From JABDJZ01 sp047619685 (GTDB lineage: Bacteria > Bacteroidota > Rhodothermia > Rhodothermales > UBA10348), in NCBI GenBank assembly GCA_047619685.1, contig JBLHLC010000005.1, positions 62,001 through 126,000 on the forward strand: DNA of 64,000 nucleotides. Reading direction: 5' to 3'. Position numbers and translations under genes: made by a program. The notes beneath the pieces are model-generated. The model did not search any database. It worked only from the letters and a program-made list of their open reading frames with translations, and was not told the DNA's origin. Of the stretch, positions 19,417 through 28,187 are shown one piece after another; position 1 is the stretch's first letter; the number at the start of each line of letters is the position of its first letter.

Positions 19417-20265
19417 TTACGCTTTGGCTGCGCCAAACTCACGGCGTCCTTTTCTCCAGTAGAAGAATGCGAGCGCCACGAGGACGGCAGGCACCGCGGC
19501 GCCAAATTCGTCCAGAAACCAGGCAGAGTTGGCTTTGGCCGAGGTCATTGGACCAAAAAACTTCTGTAAGAACACGTTGTGACTCATGTGAAAGACGACC
19601 GCAGGCCAAAGGCTATCGGTCTTCAGTCTGACGTACGTCATGATGACGGACATGGACATTATGCCTAGCGAGAAACACGCCAACTGGTAAAAGAATGGCG
19701 TGCCTTCGACCCCGTACAACCCCATGAACATCAATGGCCAGTGCCACACCGCCCAAAGCAAACCCGAAACCAGAGCGACGCCGGTGAATGGCATCAACTT
19801 GGACAGTTCAGGCACAAGCAACCCTCGCCATCCGAGTTCTTCGCCCAGCACCGATGGCAGGAGCAAAACAAAACTCACGGTCCCCGTGAGCAAAAAATGA
19901 AGCCCAATGACAGCAGGATTTGACCAAGCCGCCAGGTTGTAATTGGCCTTTTGCTCCAGTACGAAATCCAGGTCGTACCAGCCACCGATACCGGATGCCC
20001 AGATGAACCCAAATGCAAGGGTGGTATAGCCCAGAGGAAGAAAATAACTGAGCCCGTGAGACCTCCGCTTGCCCCAATGCCACCCCAAGGTTCGAAGGTC
20101 CTTCCCTACAATCAGGCAGGTGATTATGGTGGCCAACCCAACGGACAGCATCAGTGGAGTTGCGCTACCCAGGCGGAAAATCAGCCAAACCCCAACGGTG
20201 TAGAGGCTTATTGTCAGAGCCAGAAAGACGCTGATGGTCCAGATGGGACTTTGAGCTGCTTTCAT
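19417..20265 (-). CDS. CPBP family intramembrane metalloprotease
   Basis: A 282-residue protein with about eight hydrophobic spans, of the CPBP/CAAX-protease (ABI) family. The three metal-binding motifs are present: EExxxR-type GEELGWRGLLVPEL, the FxxxH-type WAVWHWPLMFMG, and HMSHNVF near the C-terminus. Members cleave prenylated or other membrane substrates, or protect against bacteriocins, and many are uncharacterised. The C-terminus ends in a basic tail (WRKGRREFGAAKA) likely on the cytoplasmic side. It is divergent from the SRPBCC gene at 20459; the 193-base gap should hold promoters for both, but no clear boxes are visible. Confidence 0.88.
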   Translation of the reverse strand: MKAAQSPIWTISVFLALTISLYTVGVWLIFRLGSATPLMLSVGLATIITCLIVGKDLRTLGWHWGKRRSHGLSYFLPLGYTTLAFGFIWASGIGGWYDLDFVLEQKANYNLAAWSNPAVIGLHFLLTGTVSFVLLLPSVLGEELGWRGLLVPELSKLMPFTGVALVSGLLWAVWHWPLMFMGLYGVEGTPFFYQLACFSLGIMSMSVIMTYVRLKTDSLWPAVVFHMSHNVFLQKFFGPMTSAKANSAWFLDEFGAAVPAVLVALAFFYWRKGRREFGAAKA

Positions 20266-20458
20266 TCTGGAGGCTTCGATCTTTCTGAATACCCGGGTGT
20301 GTTGCCCATGAGGTGCGGGGTCCGCGCTTCAGATGTGCTCAGGTAGATGCCGCTCTTGGAAGCATGGGTTTGCACGACCGACGTCGATGCCGACCTTGTA
20401 GTCTAAGTCTAGCCAACCGGTCGCCACAACCGCCGCGACCAACAAATAGAGAGTCACC

Positions 20459-20923
20459 ATGAAGGTAGAAAAGAGCATTGAGATCGATGCACCGATAGGC
20501 CCGGTTTGGGACAAAATCAGCCGACTCGCAGACATTGCGCTCTGGACCCGCACGGTTAGGGAGGCGCACTTTCACAGTGAAGTGGAACGCGGAATAGGCG
20601 CGGGACGAACGTGCGATGTGCCTGGGTTTGGCACTCTGGTGGAGAACGTCTTGGAGTGGGAAGAAGGCGAGTCGTACACGTTGTCGCTGGAGGGACTGCC
20701 CTTCTTCGTAAAGAAAGCCTTCGGAGGTTGGCGCCTCAGAGAGATGAGCGACAACCGCACCCAGGCCACCACGTTTATCGTGATGGAAACCGGATTCTGG
20801 CCGGTGGGTGCCTTGATGGAGAAGTTCGCCCTTGGCCCACAACTCAATAAGACCATCTCAATCGTTCAGGCGGAGTTCAAGGCGTTCGTTGAGCGAGAGG
20901 ACGTAGCCGGCCCGGTTGCTTAG
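20459..20923 (+). CDS. SRPBCC (START/Bet v1-like) family protein
   Basis: A 154-residue protein with the SRPBCC helix-grip fold: it opens MKVEKSIEIDAPIGPVWDKI, has a central WTRTVREAHFHSEVERGIGAGRTC segment and ends in a long helix (KTISIVQAEFKAFVERED). The fold binds hydrophobic ligands; this member could be a polyketide-cyclase-like or lipid-binding protein. There is no signal peptide. GAGAG lies about five bases upstream of the ATG. It runs towards the decayed hydrolase on the opposite strand, with which it shares no visible role. Confidence 0.78.
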   Translation: MKVEKSIEIDAPIGPVWDKISRLADIALWTRTVREAHFHSEVERGIGAGRTCDVPGFGTLVENVLEWEEGESYTLSLEGLPFFVKKAFGGWRLREMSDNRTQATTFIVMETGFWPVGALMEKFALGPQLNKTISIVQAEFKAFVEREDVAGPVA

Positions 20924-20941
20924 CGGTTGGTGGTCTAGGGT

Positions 20942-21790
20942 TCATCGGAGCCGCGCGGCTAACCAAACGGCAATCTTCTCAGCCAGGTCACGGTGTTCTG
21001 AGAACAGGTTCGTGGCGTGGCCCTCGCCCGGGAGCAGACTGAGCTCGGCGTTTCCACTGCTATGCGAAACGGTGGCGGTGATGTCCACCAGGAACGGGTC
21101 TTCACGTGCTGTGACGAATAGCCATGGAATCCCAGTCGAGTCGATTGCCGATATGGATGCTTCGCTCAGGGACCCGGGTGATAGTACGACCAAGACTTGA
21201 GCAAACGCTCGGCTGCGAGCGACTTCGGCGGCTTCCTCACCACTATAGCTTTCGCCAACGACGCCAATCGCGGTGGCGTCGATTCTCGGATGAGACCGCA
21301 AGTATTCGAGTGCAGCAGCACCATCGATTTCGGCATCCCATATCAATGGGTCGCGCGGCATTTCTCCCGGGACGAAACGTCCCTAATTGATGCTCTCTCC
21401 GTGCCCCCGAAGATCGAGCCGTAGTGAGGCGATGTTGCGATCAGACAGATGCCGAGCCAGCTCGGCGTAAGGTCGGAGAACCGGGGCCCCGCCCTTGCTG
21501 ATGCGGGTCGCCTCCACGATTTCGGGGAAGTTGTCCTTCAATCCCTGTGCGACGGGGGCGGCGACCGTCGCGAAGTTGGACTCGGTGCCGTCGAGGAAGA
21601 TGTGCAGCCCCATCGGGTAGACATGGTCCGCGTTCTCGTTGTACCGGTCGTAGCTGACCTCCTCCTGGACGTAGAGGCCGATGAGGGCAAAGCAGGCAAC
21701 GCCCATGGCAAGGCCGCCGACGTTGATGAAGGAGAATCCCTTGCGGTTGGTCAGTGCCCGCAGGGACGTCTTGAGATGGCTCTTGAACAT
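20942..21790 (-). pseudogene. ABC-permease/alpha-beta-hydrolase chimera with amber stop
   Basis: A decayed chimera. The first 106 codons (21790 to about 21473) are the start of a MacB-type permease: MFKSHLKTSLRALTNRKGFS, one membrane helix, then EEVSYDRYNENADHVYPMG and FPEIVEATRISKGGAPVLR. The frame then continues as an alpha/beta hydrolase, PYAELARHLSDRNIASLRLD followed by LRGHGESIN, meets a TAG at 21383-21385, and resumes in the same frame with GRFVPGEMPRDPLIWDAE, the nucleophile elbow GVVGESYSG and the GEGHATNLF histidine region to 20942. So one deletion joined two genes and one nonsense codon cut the hydrolase part. The second part could in principle be translated alone from an ATG at 21361 but lacks the first strands of the fold. 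Confidence 0.75.
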
Positions 21791-21958
21791 GAAGCCGGCC
21801 GGTTGCGGGACAACGGGAGGGGCCGCCTCTGTTCCCTAATCCTCAGCTTGGTTTTCCTGCGCCCGTTGATAAGGACGGCTGGCAAGGGAGCGAGGTTACA
21901 GTCGCCGAGCGAATTCCTGGGATCGCCAGTAGGCGCGGCAGTCCGCGACATTCGCTTG

Positions 21959-22951
21959 TCAGGCTGGCTCAGTGCCTTTGGCGAGAGATGGGGCTCCCCC
22001 GACGAGTTCGCTGAATACTGTCAAGTCGATGTTTCCGCCGGAGACGATCGCAACGATAGGACCGGGTCCGGCTTTCCCGCTAAGGGCAGCCGCAAGGGGC
22101 ATGGCCCCGGCGCCTTCGCTGATCACGCGTGCCTTCTCCGCCAAGAGACGCATGGCCTGCTTCGTTTCCTCCAGGCTGACGACAATGCAGCCGTCGAGCA
22201 CCGGCCGCATCCGCTCCCACATTCGGGGAAAGACGCTGCGGCCGCCGGCGCCGTCGACGAAGGACGCCTCCCAATTCGGGAAAACTTGGGGAGACCCCAG
22301 GGAGAATGACAGCGCCGCCGGAGCCGCTGTTTCTGGCTCGGCGCCCCATATCAGGGTCGTCGGGCGGAGGGCCTTGATCGCAGTGCCAACTCCCGTGATG
22401 AGCCCGCCCCCTCCGATGCTGGCGATCACCGCGCTTACGTCAGGTGCGTCCTCGAGAATCTCAAGCCCCATCGTCGCGTGGCCGGCAATGAAATCGTGGT
22501 CATCAAACGGGTGGACGAATGTCCCTTCCACTCCGGCGTACGCCCGGTCCTCGAGGGCTTGCCAGGCGACCCCAAACGATACGGGGACAAGTCGAGCTCC
22601 CAGCGCGCGCATGCGGTCGAGCTTGGATTGCGGGGCCGTTTCGATGGCCACGACCGTGCAAGGGACTCCGGCCATTCTGGCGGCGTAGGCCACACCCTGC
22701 CCCGCGTTCCCGGCACTGATCGTCCACACCCCGCGATTTCGATTGTGGTCGGATAACGAGAATACAGCGTTTACGGCCCCCCGGAGCTTGTAGGCGTTGG
22801 TCGGTTGAAGATTCTCGAGTTTGAGGCGGATGTCTGGATAGCCGGGGCCCAAGTCGAGGCGCACCAGAGGAGTGCGCAGGATTGTGCCGGCGATGCGCTC
22901 CCGCGCGGCCTCTATCTGGGCCAACTCAATGGGGCGGACGGGATCGAGCAT
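21959..22951 (-). CDS. Threonine/serine dehydratase-like PLP enzyme
   Basis: A fold-type II pyridoxal-phosphate enzyme of 330 residues, in the threonine dehydratase/serine racemase group; it probably deaminates a hydroxy-amino acid in the cytoplasm. The PLP lysine is K55 in NAYKLRGAVNAV; the phosphate-binding glycine loop is SIGGGGLITG at about 182; SGGNID near the C-terminus contacts the ring. There is no ACT regulatory domain, so it resembles the catabolic rather than the biosynthetic IlvA type. The ATG at 22951 shares one base with the OsmC stop (TGATG), so the genes are coupled. The frame is open further upstream inside osmC but that extension is a shadow. Confidence 0.88.
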   Translation of the reverse strand: MLDPVRPIELAQIEAARERIAGTILRTPLVRLDLGPGYPDIRLKLENLQPTNAYKLRGAVNAVFSLSDHNRNRGVWTISAGNAGQGVAYAARMAGVPCTVVAIETAPQSKLDRMRALGARLVPVSFGVAWQALEDRAYAGVEGTFVHPFDDHDFIAGHATMGLEILEDAPDVSAVIASIGGGGLITGVGTAIKALRPTTLIWGAEPETAAPAALSFSLGSPQVFPNWEASFVDGAGGRSVFPRMWERMRPVLDGCIVVSLEETKQAMRLLAEKARVISEGAGAMPLAAALSGKAGPGPIVAIVSGGNIDLTVFSELVGGAPSLAKGTEPA

Positions 22952-23427
22952 CAAAGGACCTCCTGGCCGACCGGCTCGCACCGAATCTCCGACTTCACTG
23001 AGTTGGCAATGAAACACTTGGAGTGCGCTTCGTAGTGCATGGCAAGCATCTCCTCCGGCGTGGGGCGGGTACTCGAAACGAACTCTGTCTCGGGTCGCAA
23101 GGTCACGATCGTCATTGCCTGAGAACCAGACGGGTCCCGTCCCATCACTCCGACTGCGCGATCCCGGTAGCCCTCGACCACGAAGCCACGCTTGGCGGCG
23201 ATGGACAAGAACCAAAGCATGTGGCAGCTTGACAGACTGGCGACGAACGCCTCCTCCGGGTCAACGGCCTCAGCGACGGACAGCGGCAACGGGATGACCT
23301 GCGGCGAGGAGGACGCGGCCACTGTGACCCCGCCATCGAACTCCCAGATGTGGGCGCGACTGTAGCGATTGTCGGTGAAGGGAGCCTCGCGGCGGTGCCA
23401 GATTACATCGGCGGTGTGTTCAGCCAT
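22951..23427 (-). CDS. OsmC/Ohr family protein
   Basis: A 158-residue OsmC-family protein, a cytoplasmic thiol peroxidase reducing organic hydroperoxides. The two redox cysteines are in SLSSCHMLWFLSIAAKRG (about C68) and EAHSKCFIANS (about C138), with the partner Arg/Glu region near DPEEAFVASL. The start at 23427 (MAEHTADVIWHR) fits the family; the frame extends to 23463 but those residues belong to the remains of the upstream dehydrogenase. It is followed by the dehydratase with a one-base overlap. The deletion that removed the end of the aldehyde dehydrogenase brought this gene close to that gene's promoter. Confidence 0.88.
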   Translation of the reverse strand: MAEHTADVIWHRREAPFTDNRYSRAHIWEFDGGVTVAASSSPQVIPLPLSVAEAVDPEEAFVASLSSCHMLWFLSIAAKRGFVVEGYRDRAVGVMGRDPSGSQAMTIVTLRPETEFVSSTRPTPEEMLAMHYEAHSKCFIANSVKSEIRCEPVGQEVL

Positions 23428-23492
23428 GGTAGCGTTTCGACATGATGTGATAGGGTACTCCACTTGTCGGGATGACTTCTGACTTGTCTGAC

Positions 23493-24205
23493 CTACCCAT
23501 AGTCGCGACTCTCGACACGAGACGATCTAGGTGAGATTCCGCAAGCAAGGGCACTGAAAACGCCTGTAGGATAGTCTGCTCTTTCAATGAGGGTGGCGAG
23601 CGCGATGGTACTGAGAGGGGCCTGCGGCGCCGGTTTAACGATGACCGGGCACCCCACGGCCAGGGCGGGCGCCACCTTGTGCAGGACCAGGTTGAGTGGA
23701 AAGTTGAAAGGCGTAATGCACGCGATTGGCCCAATCGGATCCTCGTAGTAAAAGCAATCTTTCCCTGGCCGGCATCAAAGTCGAGCGGAACGGTCTCGCC
23801 GGAGAATCTGAGTGCCTCGGCAGCCGCGGTCTTGACCGTGGTAACACACCGTGTAATCTCGTTGCGTGCGTAGCTGATGGGCTTGCCCCCTTCCTGCACG
23901 ATCAACCGGGCCAGTTCCTCCCCATTCTCGGCGATCAGCGCGCCCAGTTTCTCCAACCCGGCTGCCCGCTTGCCCGAAGACCATTTGCGGAACGGTCCAA
24001 ACGCGTCAGCCGCAGATTGAATAGCCAACTCCATCTGCTTCTTGGTCGCGTTCGGCAATCGAGCCAACTCGGTGCCGGAGTACTTGTCCAGCACGGTGGT
24101 AAACGAGCCATCTCCGGCGTCGACCCACTCGTTGGCGATAAAATTGGCATCGCGGTACAAACTGCCGCTGGCTGCTCTGTCTGCCGACATTCTTTCTTCA
24201 GTCAT
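23493..24205 (-). pseudogene. Aldehyde dehydrogenase, frameshifted and C-terminally truncated
   Basis: Only about 235 codons of a normal 480-residue NAD(P)-dependent aldehyde dehydrogenase are left. The N-terminal half is intact: NFIANEWVDAGDGSFTTVLD, then RKWSSGKRAAGLEKLGALIA and RFSGETVPLDFDAG. Near 23760 the frame shifts by one base; the correct sequence continues in another frame as YYEDPIGPIACITPFNFPLN and LALAVGCPVIVKPAPQAPLS-type sequence (positions about 23755 to 23580), ending with GVFSALACG. The half with the catalytic glutamate and cysteine is absent. Translation of the original frame runs to 23420 through unrelated residues. No function should remain. Confidence 0.85.
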
Positions 24206-24271
24206 TGTGGCTCTGGCTCGCTATGTGGCTGGCGTCCGCGCGCTGGACAAGTTCGCGTGGATGGCCATTCT

Positions 24272-27013
24272 TCAAACTCCCATGGAGGCAGTACCCATGG
24301 CGGTTCCGGTGCGCTGGCGCCCCAAGGCGGACTCGCTGAATATCCGCAGGCCCAGATCGTGTTCGTAGCCGTGAATCTCCTTCACGTCAAGAGCGACCAA
24401 AAAGGCCAGAATTTCGGGACTCAGCACCTGGCCAGGCACCAGAACCGGGAAGCCCGGCGGATACGGAATGACGAAGGAGGCAGATACGACCTCCCGCCCG
24501 AGAGCCATGAGGCTGGCGCACTCCCCAAAGGTGGCGTGCCCGCATTGGTCCGCCTGGTAGGCCAGGAAATAGGCTTCCCGAAGGTTGCCTCCAGGAAGTC
24601 CGGGGATTGCCTGGAATGAGGCGTGAAACCGGCTGAAGTCCGGCAGCGGGGGGACCTCGTGGGTCAACGACCGCTGGCTGGCCAGTTGCTCCGACCGCTC
24701 CTCGTTGTTCATGGACTCAAACCCCGCATCGAGTTCATCCACGATCTGCAGCAAGACCCGTATCAGGTATGCGACTGATCCGCGTGTGGTACCGATGTTC
24801 GTCATGAACAGAACGGTGTTGCGCGAAGTCTTGTTAATCTGGATGCCGAATTTATCCATGAGAAAGCGATTCTTGAAGGTGTCGCCATCCACGCCGGTTC
24901 TCCCGACGAAAAGGTTGATCTTCGTGGGATCCAGGACAAGGTCGTCCTGCGCCCAGGCGCTTTCCATTCGGTTCCAGCCGGTGTCCTCGTTGTAGTACTC
25001 GCCCAACCCCGAATTCCGATGCTCGGCAGGGATCAGGTCTCCCGCCGCCAACACGTCGAAGTACTTTCGAAGCTTCGGATGGTCTGTGATTTTGGCGCGC
25101 AGGAGCATCGCCAACTCTACGCTTTTTTCGACCAGTTCGTAGCCTTCGAACTCTACCTGCCGCCGACCCACGTCCAGAGATCCGAGGATTTGGTAATTGG
25201 GCGAGGTGCTGGTATGCGTCATGTAGGCCTCTTGAAACGACGCTTCAGACCGGCGCTGGTATTCCTCGTCCCAGATGTGGATCATCGATCCCTGCCTGAA
25301 GGACGACAGGGTCTTGTGCGTGCTTTGCGTGGCATAGACCCTGATTCGGACTCTGTCTGGATCCGGCATACCGGGGATTGGGTCAGAGCCGCCACCGGCC
25401 TCCTCGCGGGCCAGGATGTATGCCTCCCGATACGCTGCTGAGCGGTATTTATCTGAGAGTTTGGCGGCAACGTACATAGCCGTTCGCTGCCGGTAAATGT
25501 GCGAGAATCCTGCAAATGCGAACCACGCTTCGTCCCAGAGAAACACCATGTCGGGCTTGATCGCGAGCACCTCTTCCATGACACGTTCCACGTTGTACAC
25601 CAATCCGTCGAATGTGCAGTTGGTCAAGAGCAGCATCTTGACCCGGTTTAGCTGTCCTGCCTCAGACAATTGTAACAGCTTATCCTTGATGTGGGCGATG
25701 GGCACCGCGCCGTACATCGAGAACTCCGCCAGCGGATAGGAGTCGAGGTATACCGGGTGGGCGCCGGAAAGAACAAGGCCGTAGTGATGGCTCTTGTGGC
25801 AATCGCGGTCGATCAGCACCAGGTCGCCAGGCGCCACAAGTGCCTGAACGACGATTTTGTTCGATGTGCTCGTACCGTTTGTGACAAAGAACGTCCGCTC
25901 CGCGCCAAAGGCACGGGCAGCGTGCTCCTGGGCTTCTTTGAGGGTTCCTGTTGGCTGCAGCAACGAATCGAGGTCGCCGGTCGTCGCACTGGTTTCAGCA
26001 AGGAACATGTTTCGGCCATAAAAATCGCCAAAATCACGGATCCAGTGGGACTTGAAGACCGAGTTGCCGCGCGAAATGGGCATGGCATGGAACACCCCGG
26101 TTGGCTTCTTGCTGTACTCCATCAAGGCCGAAAAGAAGGGCGTGGCGTACCGCTCTTTGATGCCCTGGACGATGGTCAGGTGGAGCTCCTGGAAGTCCTC
26201 TCTGCCGTAAAAAATGCGGCGGAAGTCCTCCATGGTTGAGTCCTCCAAGTTCGAAACCGGCGTATCGGTGATGTAGTAGCGGTCCACGTCCGGCCGAAAC
26301 TCGGCAAGCAGTCTTCCGAGGGCGGGGCCTCGCTCATTCTCGGTCAGCTTGCTTGATGCGGAGTCGAGGACGGGCCCTACAAATTCCTTGAGTAGTCCCT
26401 CGGCGTTTGCCGACGCAAACGACGGTCCGAAACGGATGACGCACGCCTGAATATTCGAGTTGAGTACGAGCGCGATAAGCGCATCCTGGAAGGACCGGGC
26501 GACGACCAGCTCGTAAGCGAATTCCTCCTGCGGATCCCGGATTTCGGACAGCTTTTCTTTCAGGCCAGCTTCTTCCTCGCTCGATAAGTTGTCGACGAAG
26601 AGCACCTCGAAGTACTTCTGATTGGTGCCCCCACGGTTGTCGATCGAGCTTCGGATTTGTTCATCGTTCAGTGCGCTCAGGGAGACCTCGGGGTCGCTCC
26701 GGAAGGCGTCGCTGCTTAGGTCCCTCACAAGATTTCGGACCGCAGTTGAAAAGCCCACGACTTCGTGTGCCACCAGCCGCTCACGAAGACGGCGCACGGT
26801 CGCGGCACCTGGAAACGCCCAGTACTGCTCCAATACGTCAAGGTCGTCCAGCAGGAGGAAGGCCTCCCTCGCATTAGACTCCGTCCGTTCAGCGGCGACT
26901 AGTCCGGCAACGCCCTTGAGCCGGTTCCAGATGGACCCGCGGAGGCGTGAGACATTGAAGTGTGCCGCGGAAGGCTTTGATTCACTACCGCTGGCCTCGG
27001 GTTCGATTCCCAT
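24272..27013 (-). CDS. Orn/Lys/Arg decarboxylase family PLP enzyme, large form
   Basis: A 913-residue fold-type I PLP enzyme related to inducible lysine, ornithine and arginine decarboxylases; it likely makes a polyamine or similar amine in the cytoplasm. The PLP lysine lies in ATQSTHKTLSSFRQGS (about K567), the ring aspartate in VFLWDEAWFAF (about D494), and the substrate/cofactor segment is FFVTNGTSTSNKIVVQAL. The N-terminal 290 residues are longer than the wing domain of E. coli enzymes (total 710-755), and the last 150 residues match the family's C-terminal domain (IPYPPGFPVLVPGQ). The ATG at 27013 overlaps the VOC stop by one base. Substrate specificity cannot be assigned. Confidence 0.88.
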   Translation of the reverse strand: MGIEPEASGSESKPSAAHFNVSRLRGSIWNRLKGVAGLVAAERTESNAREAFLLLDDLDVLEQYWAFPGAATVRRLRERLVAHEVVGFSTAVRNLVRDLSSDAFRSDPEVSLSALNDEQIRSSIDNRGGTNQKYFEVLFVDNLSSEEEAGLKEKLSEIRDPQEEFAYELVVARSFQDALIALVLNSNIQACVIRFGPSFASANAEGLLKEFVGPVLDSASSKLTENERGPALGRLLAEFRPDVDRYYITDTPVSNLEDSTMEDFRRIFYGREDFQELHLTIVQGIKERYATPFFSALMEYSKKPTGVFHAMPISRGNSVFKSHWIRDFGDFYGRNMFLAETSATTGDLDSLLQPTGTLKEAQEHAARAFGAERTFFVTNGTSTSNKIVVQALVAPGDLVLIDRDCHKSHHYGLVLSGAHPVYLDSYPLAEFSMYGAVPIAHIKDKLLQLSEAGQLNRVKMLLLTNCTFDGLVYNVERVMEEVLAIKPDMVFLWDEAWFAFAGFSHIYRQRTAMYVAAKLSDKYRSAAYREAYILAREEAGGGSDPIPGMPDPDRVRIRVYATQSTHKTLSSFRQGSMIHIWDEEYQRRSEASFQEAYMTHTSTSPNYQILGSLDVGRRQVEFEGYELVEKSVELAMLLRAKITDHPKLRKYFDVLAAGDLIPAEHRNSGLGEYYNEDTGWNRMESAWAQDDLVLDPTKINLFVGRTGVDGDTFKNRFLMDKFGIQINKTSRNTVLFMTNIGTTRGSVAYLIRVLLQIVDELDAGFESMNNEERSEQLASQRSLTHEVPPLPDFSRFHASFQAIPGLPGGNLREAYFLAYQADQCGHATFGECASLMALGREVVSASFVIPYPPGFPVLVPGQVLSPEILAFLVALDVKEIHGYEHDLGLRIFSESALGRQRTGTAMGTASMGV

Positions 27014-27441
27014 CAAGATCTTGAATGCAAGGCGAGACGATTGCCTTCGGTATCAATGAACAGGGCGAAATGCCCTGCCCGCTCGCTGATCAGCGTCTTG
27101 GGCATTACCACCCGTCCCCCTGCTGCTTCAACCCGGGACAGCACCTCATTCAGATCAGGCCCGCCGTTAAGGTAAATCAACGGCCCAACAGTACTGGGTA
27201 CGCACCCTGGACCAACCACGACGGCGCCGCCAATTCCCGCCTTGGCGGGAAACAAGGCCATCACAAACTCGCTCGTGTGTGTGATATCCATGGTCATCCC
27301 ATAAATGTCATTGTAGAAACCCGCGGCCCTGTAGATGTCAAGCGCGGGTATTTCGAACCAGGTCACATAGTCCCGCAGAGGCGGTCGTCTTACGTTTCCG
27401 CTCGGCGACTTGCCGCCGGACGGAGAGTGCCCATCTGTCAT
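27013..27441 (-). CDS. VOC family (glyoxalase/bleomycin-resistance fold) protein
   Basis: A 142-residue vicinal-oxygen-chelate domain protein. The core starts at DYVTWFEIPALDIYRAAGFY and has two beta-alpha-beta-beta-beta modules, with EFVMALFPAKAGIGGAVV in the middle and GHFALFIDTEGNRLALHS at the end; the usual metal ligands are partly replaced, so it may not be an active glyoxalase. The start at 27441 follows the family; the frame is open to 27582 but that part overlaps decayed sequence. Its stop overlaps the decarboxylase ATG as TGATG, so both are coupled and it may act on the same substrate or product. Confidence 0.8.
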   Translation of the reverse strand: MTDGHSPSGGKSPSGNVRRPPLRDYVTWFEIPALDIYRAAGFYNDIYGMTMDITHTSEFVMALFPAKAGIGGAVVVGPGCVPSTVGPLIYLNGGPDLNEVLSRVEAAGGRVVMPKTLISERAGHFALFIDTEGNRLALHSRS

Positions 27442-27577
27442 CTCACCGTGTCGTCTGTACCAATCACGCGCACGGGGCAGAGCCCGGGAGGCACCGAAAG
27501 GAAGTGTGGAAGGGTCCTCTTGCGGAAGAAGAGGGATACGACACCCGCCACGACGGGAGAAATGGCAAGGGCGAAGC

Positions 27578-27850
27578 CACACCCTTCACTACCATTCGCC
27601 GAATAAGAGGAGTCATGATTCTGTTGAGCCATGTGTGTGGGACAATGTCCATCTGCATCTTCATGTCCACAATGTCGGAGTTCCGTGAGACAGTGAAAAC
27701 GGTATCCCAGATCGTACCGCCAGCATCCGAGATCATTCGCACGCGATCGTTCTCAGCGTACTCTGAAACCTCAAGTTCAACAGTTTCTTTGCGGCCGTTC
27801 ATGACGCGGGTTTCGCGAAAGCGGGTCCCGACGCTCAACAACCTCATAGT
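27578..27850 (-). pseudogene. SRPBCC-family gene fragment
   Basis: Residues VGTRFRETRVMNGRKETVEL, then VRMISDAGGTIWDTVFTV and a helix LNRIMTPLIRRMVVKG, match the middle and end of SRPBCC proteins of about 150 residues. The first 50 residues are missing: the fragment begins inside the end of the ABM gene in another frame. After MVVKG the reading continues into unrelated residues. The open frame runs 27464-27865, but no plausible start belongs to the family, so this is best read as a remnant left by a deletion against the monooxygenase gene. Confidence 0.6.
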
Positions 27851-28139
27851 GGGCGCACACCTCATCCCACCGACTCAAGATAGCCTTGGCGGCATCTGGC
27901 ACGTAGGCACGCTTGTAGTCCTCGCCCTGAAACTCGACGACATTTTGCAGTGATTCGAAAGTCATGATTGTCACGAATTCCACCTCTTCGCCCAGGTCTC
28001 GAGAAATAAGTTCGAGACTGCGGTAGCCGGGAATACCCTTGGCTTCGATGCCTGGAAGTACCTCCCGGTGAAGTAGAAGTCGGTATGCCTCGGCGTTCTC
28101 GGGAGACGTCCACCCGTGCCAGATACGTTTGATTGCCAT
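27777..28139 (-). CDS. Antibiotic biosynthesis monooxygenase-like (ABM) domain protein
   Basis: A 120-residue protein with the dimeric alpha/beta-barrel ABM fold: IKRIWHGWTSPENAEAYRLL, then GYRSLELISRDLGEEVEFVT and MTFESLQNVVEFQGEDYKR, and WDEVCAHYEVVER at the usual end. These small proteins act as cofactor-free monooxygenases or ligand-binding proteins; the substrate is unknown. The last 18 residues (from DPLSRNPRHERPQRNC) are not family-like and overlap the SRPBCC fragment, so the original C-terminus was probably lost in the same deletion. It heads the minus-strand run that ends with the decarboxylase. Confidence 0.8.
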   Translation of the reverse strand: MAIKRIWHGWTSPENAEAYRLLLHREVLPGIEAKGIPGYRSLELISRDLGEEVEFVTIMTFESLQNVVEFQGEDYKRAYVPDAAKAILSRWDEVCAHYEVVERRDPLSRNPRHERPQRNC

Positions 28140-28151
28140 TGGTTTCCCTAC

Positions 28152-28183
28152 GCTTCAGATGCTTCAGATGCTTCAGATGCTTC
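28152..28183. repeat. Short tandem repeat, 9-nt unit
   Basis: GCTTCAGAT is repeated three times in perfect tandem and then partly (GCTTC). It lies in the 48-base gap between the lipoprotein stop and the ABM gene. The unit is a multiple of three, so copy-number change would not alter a frame, and no gene crosses it. Confidence 0.85.
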
Positions 28184-28187
28184 TCTT

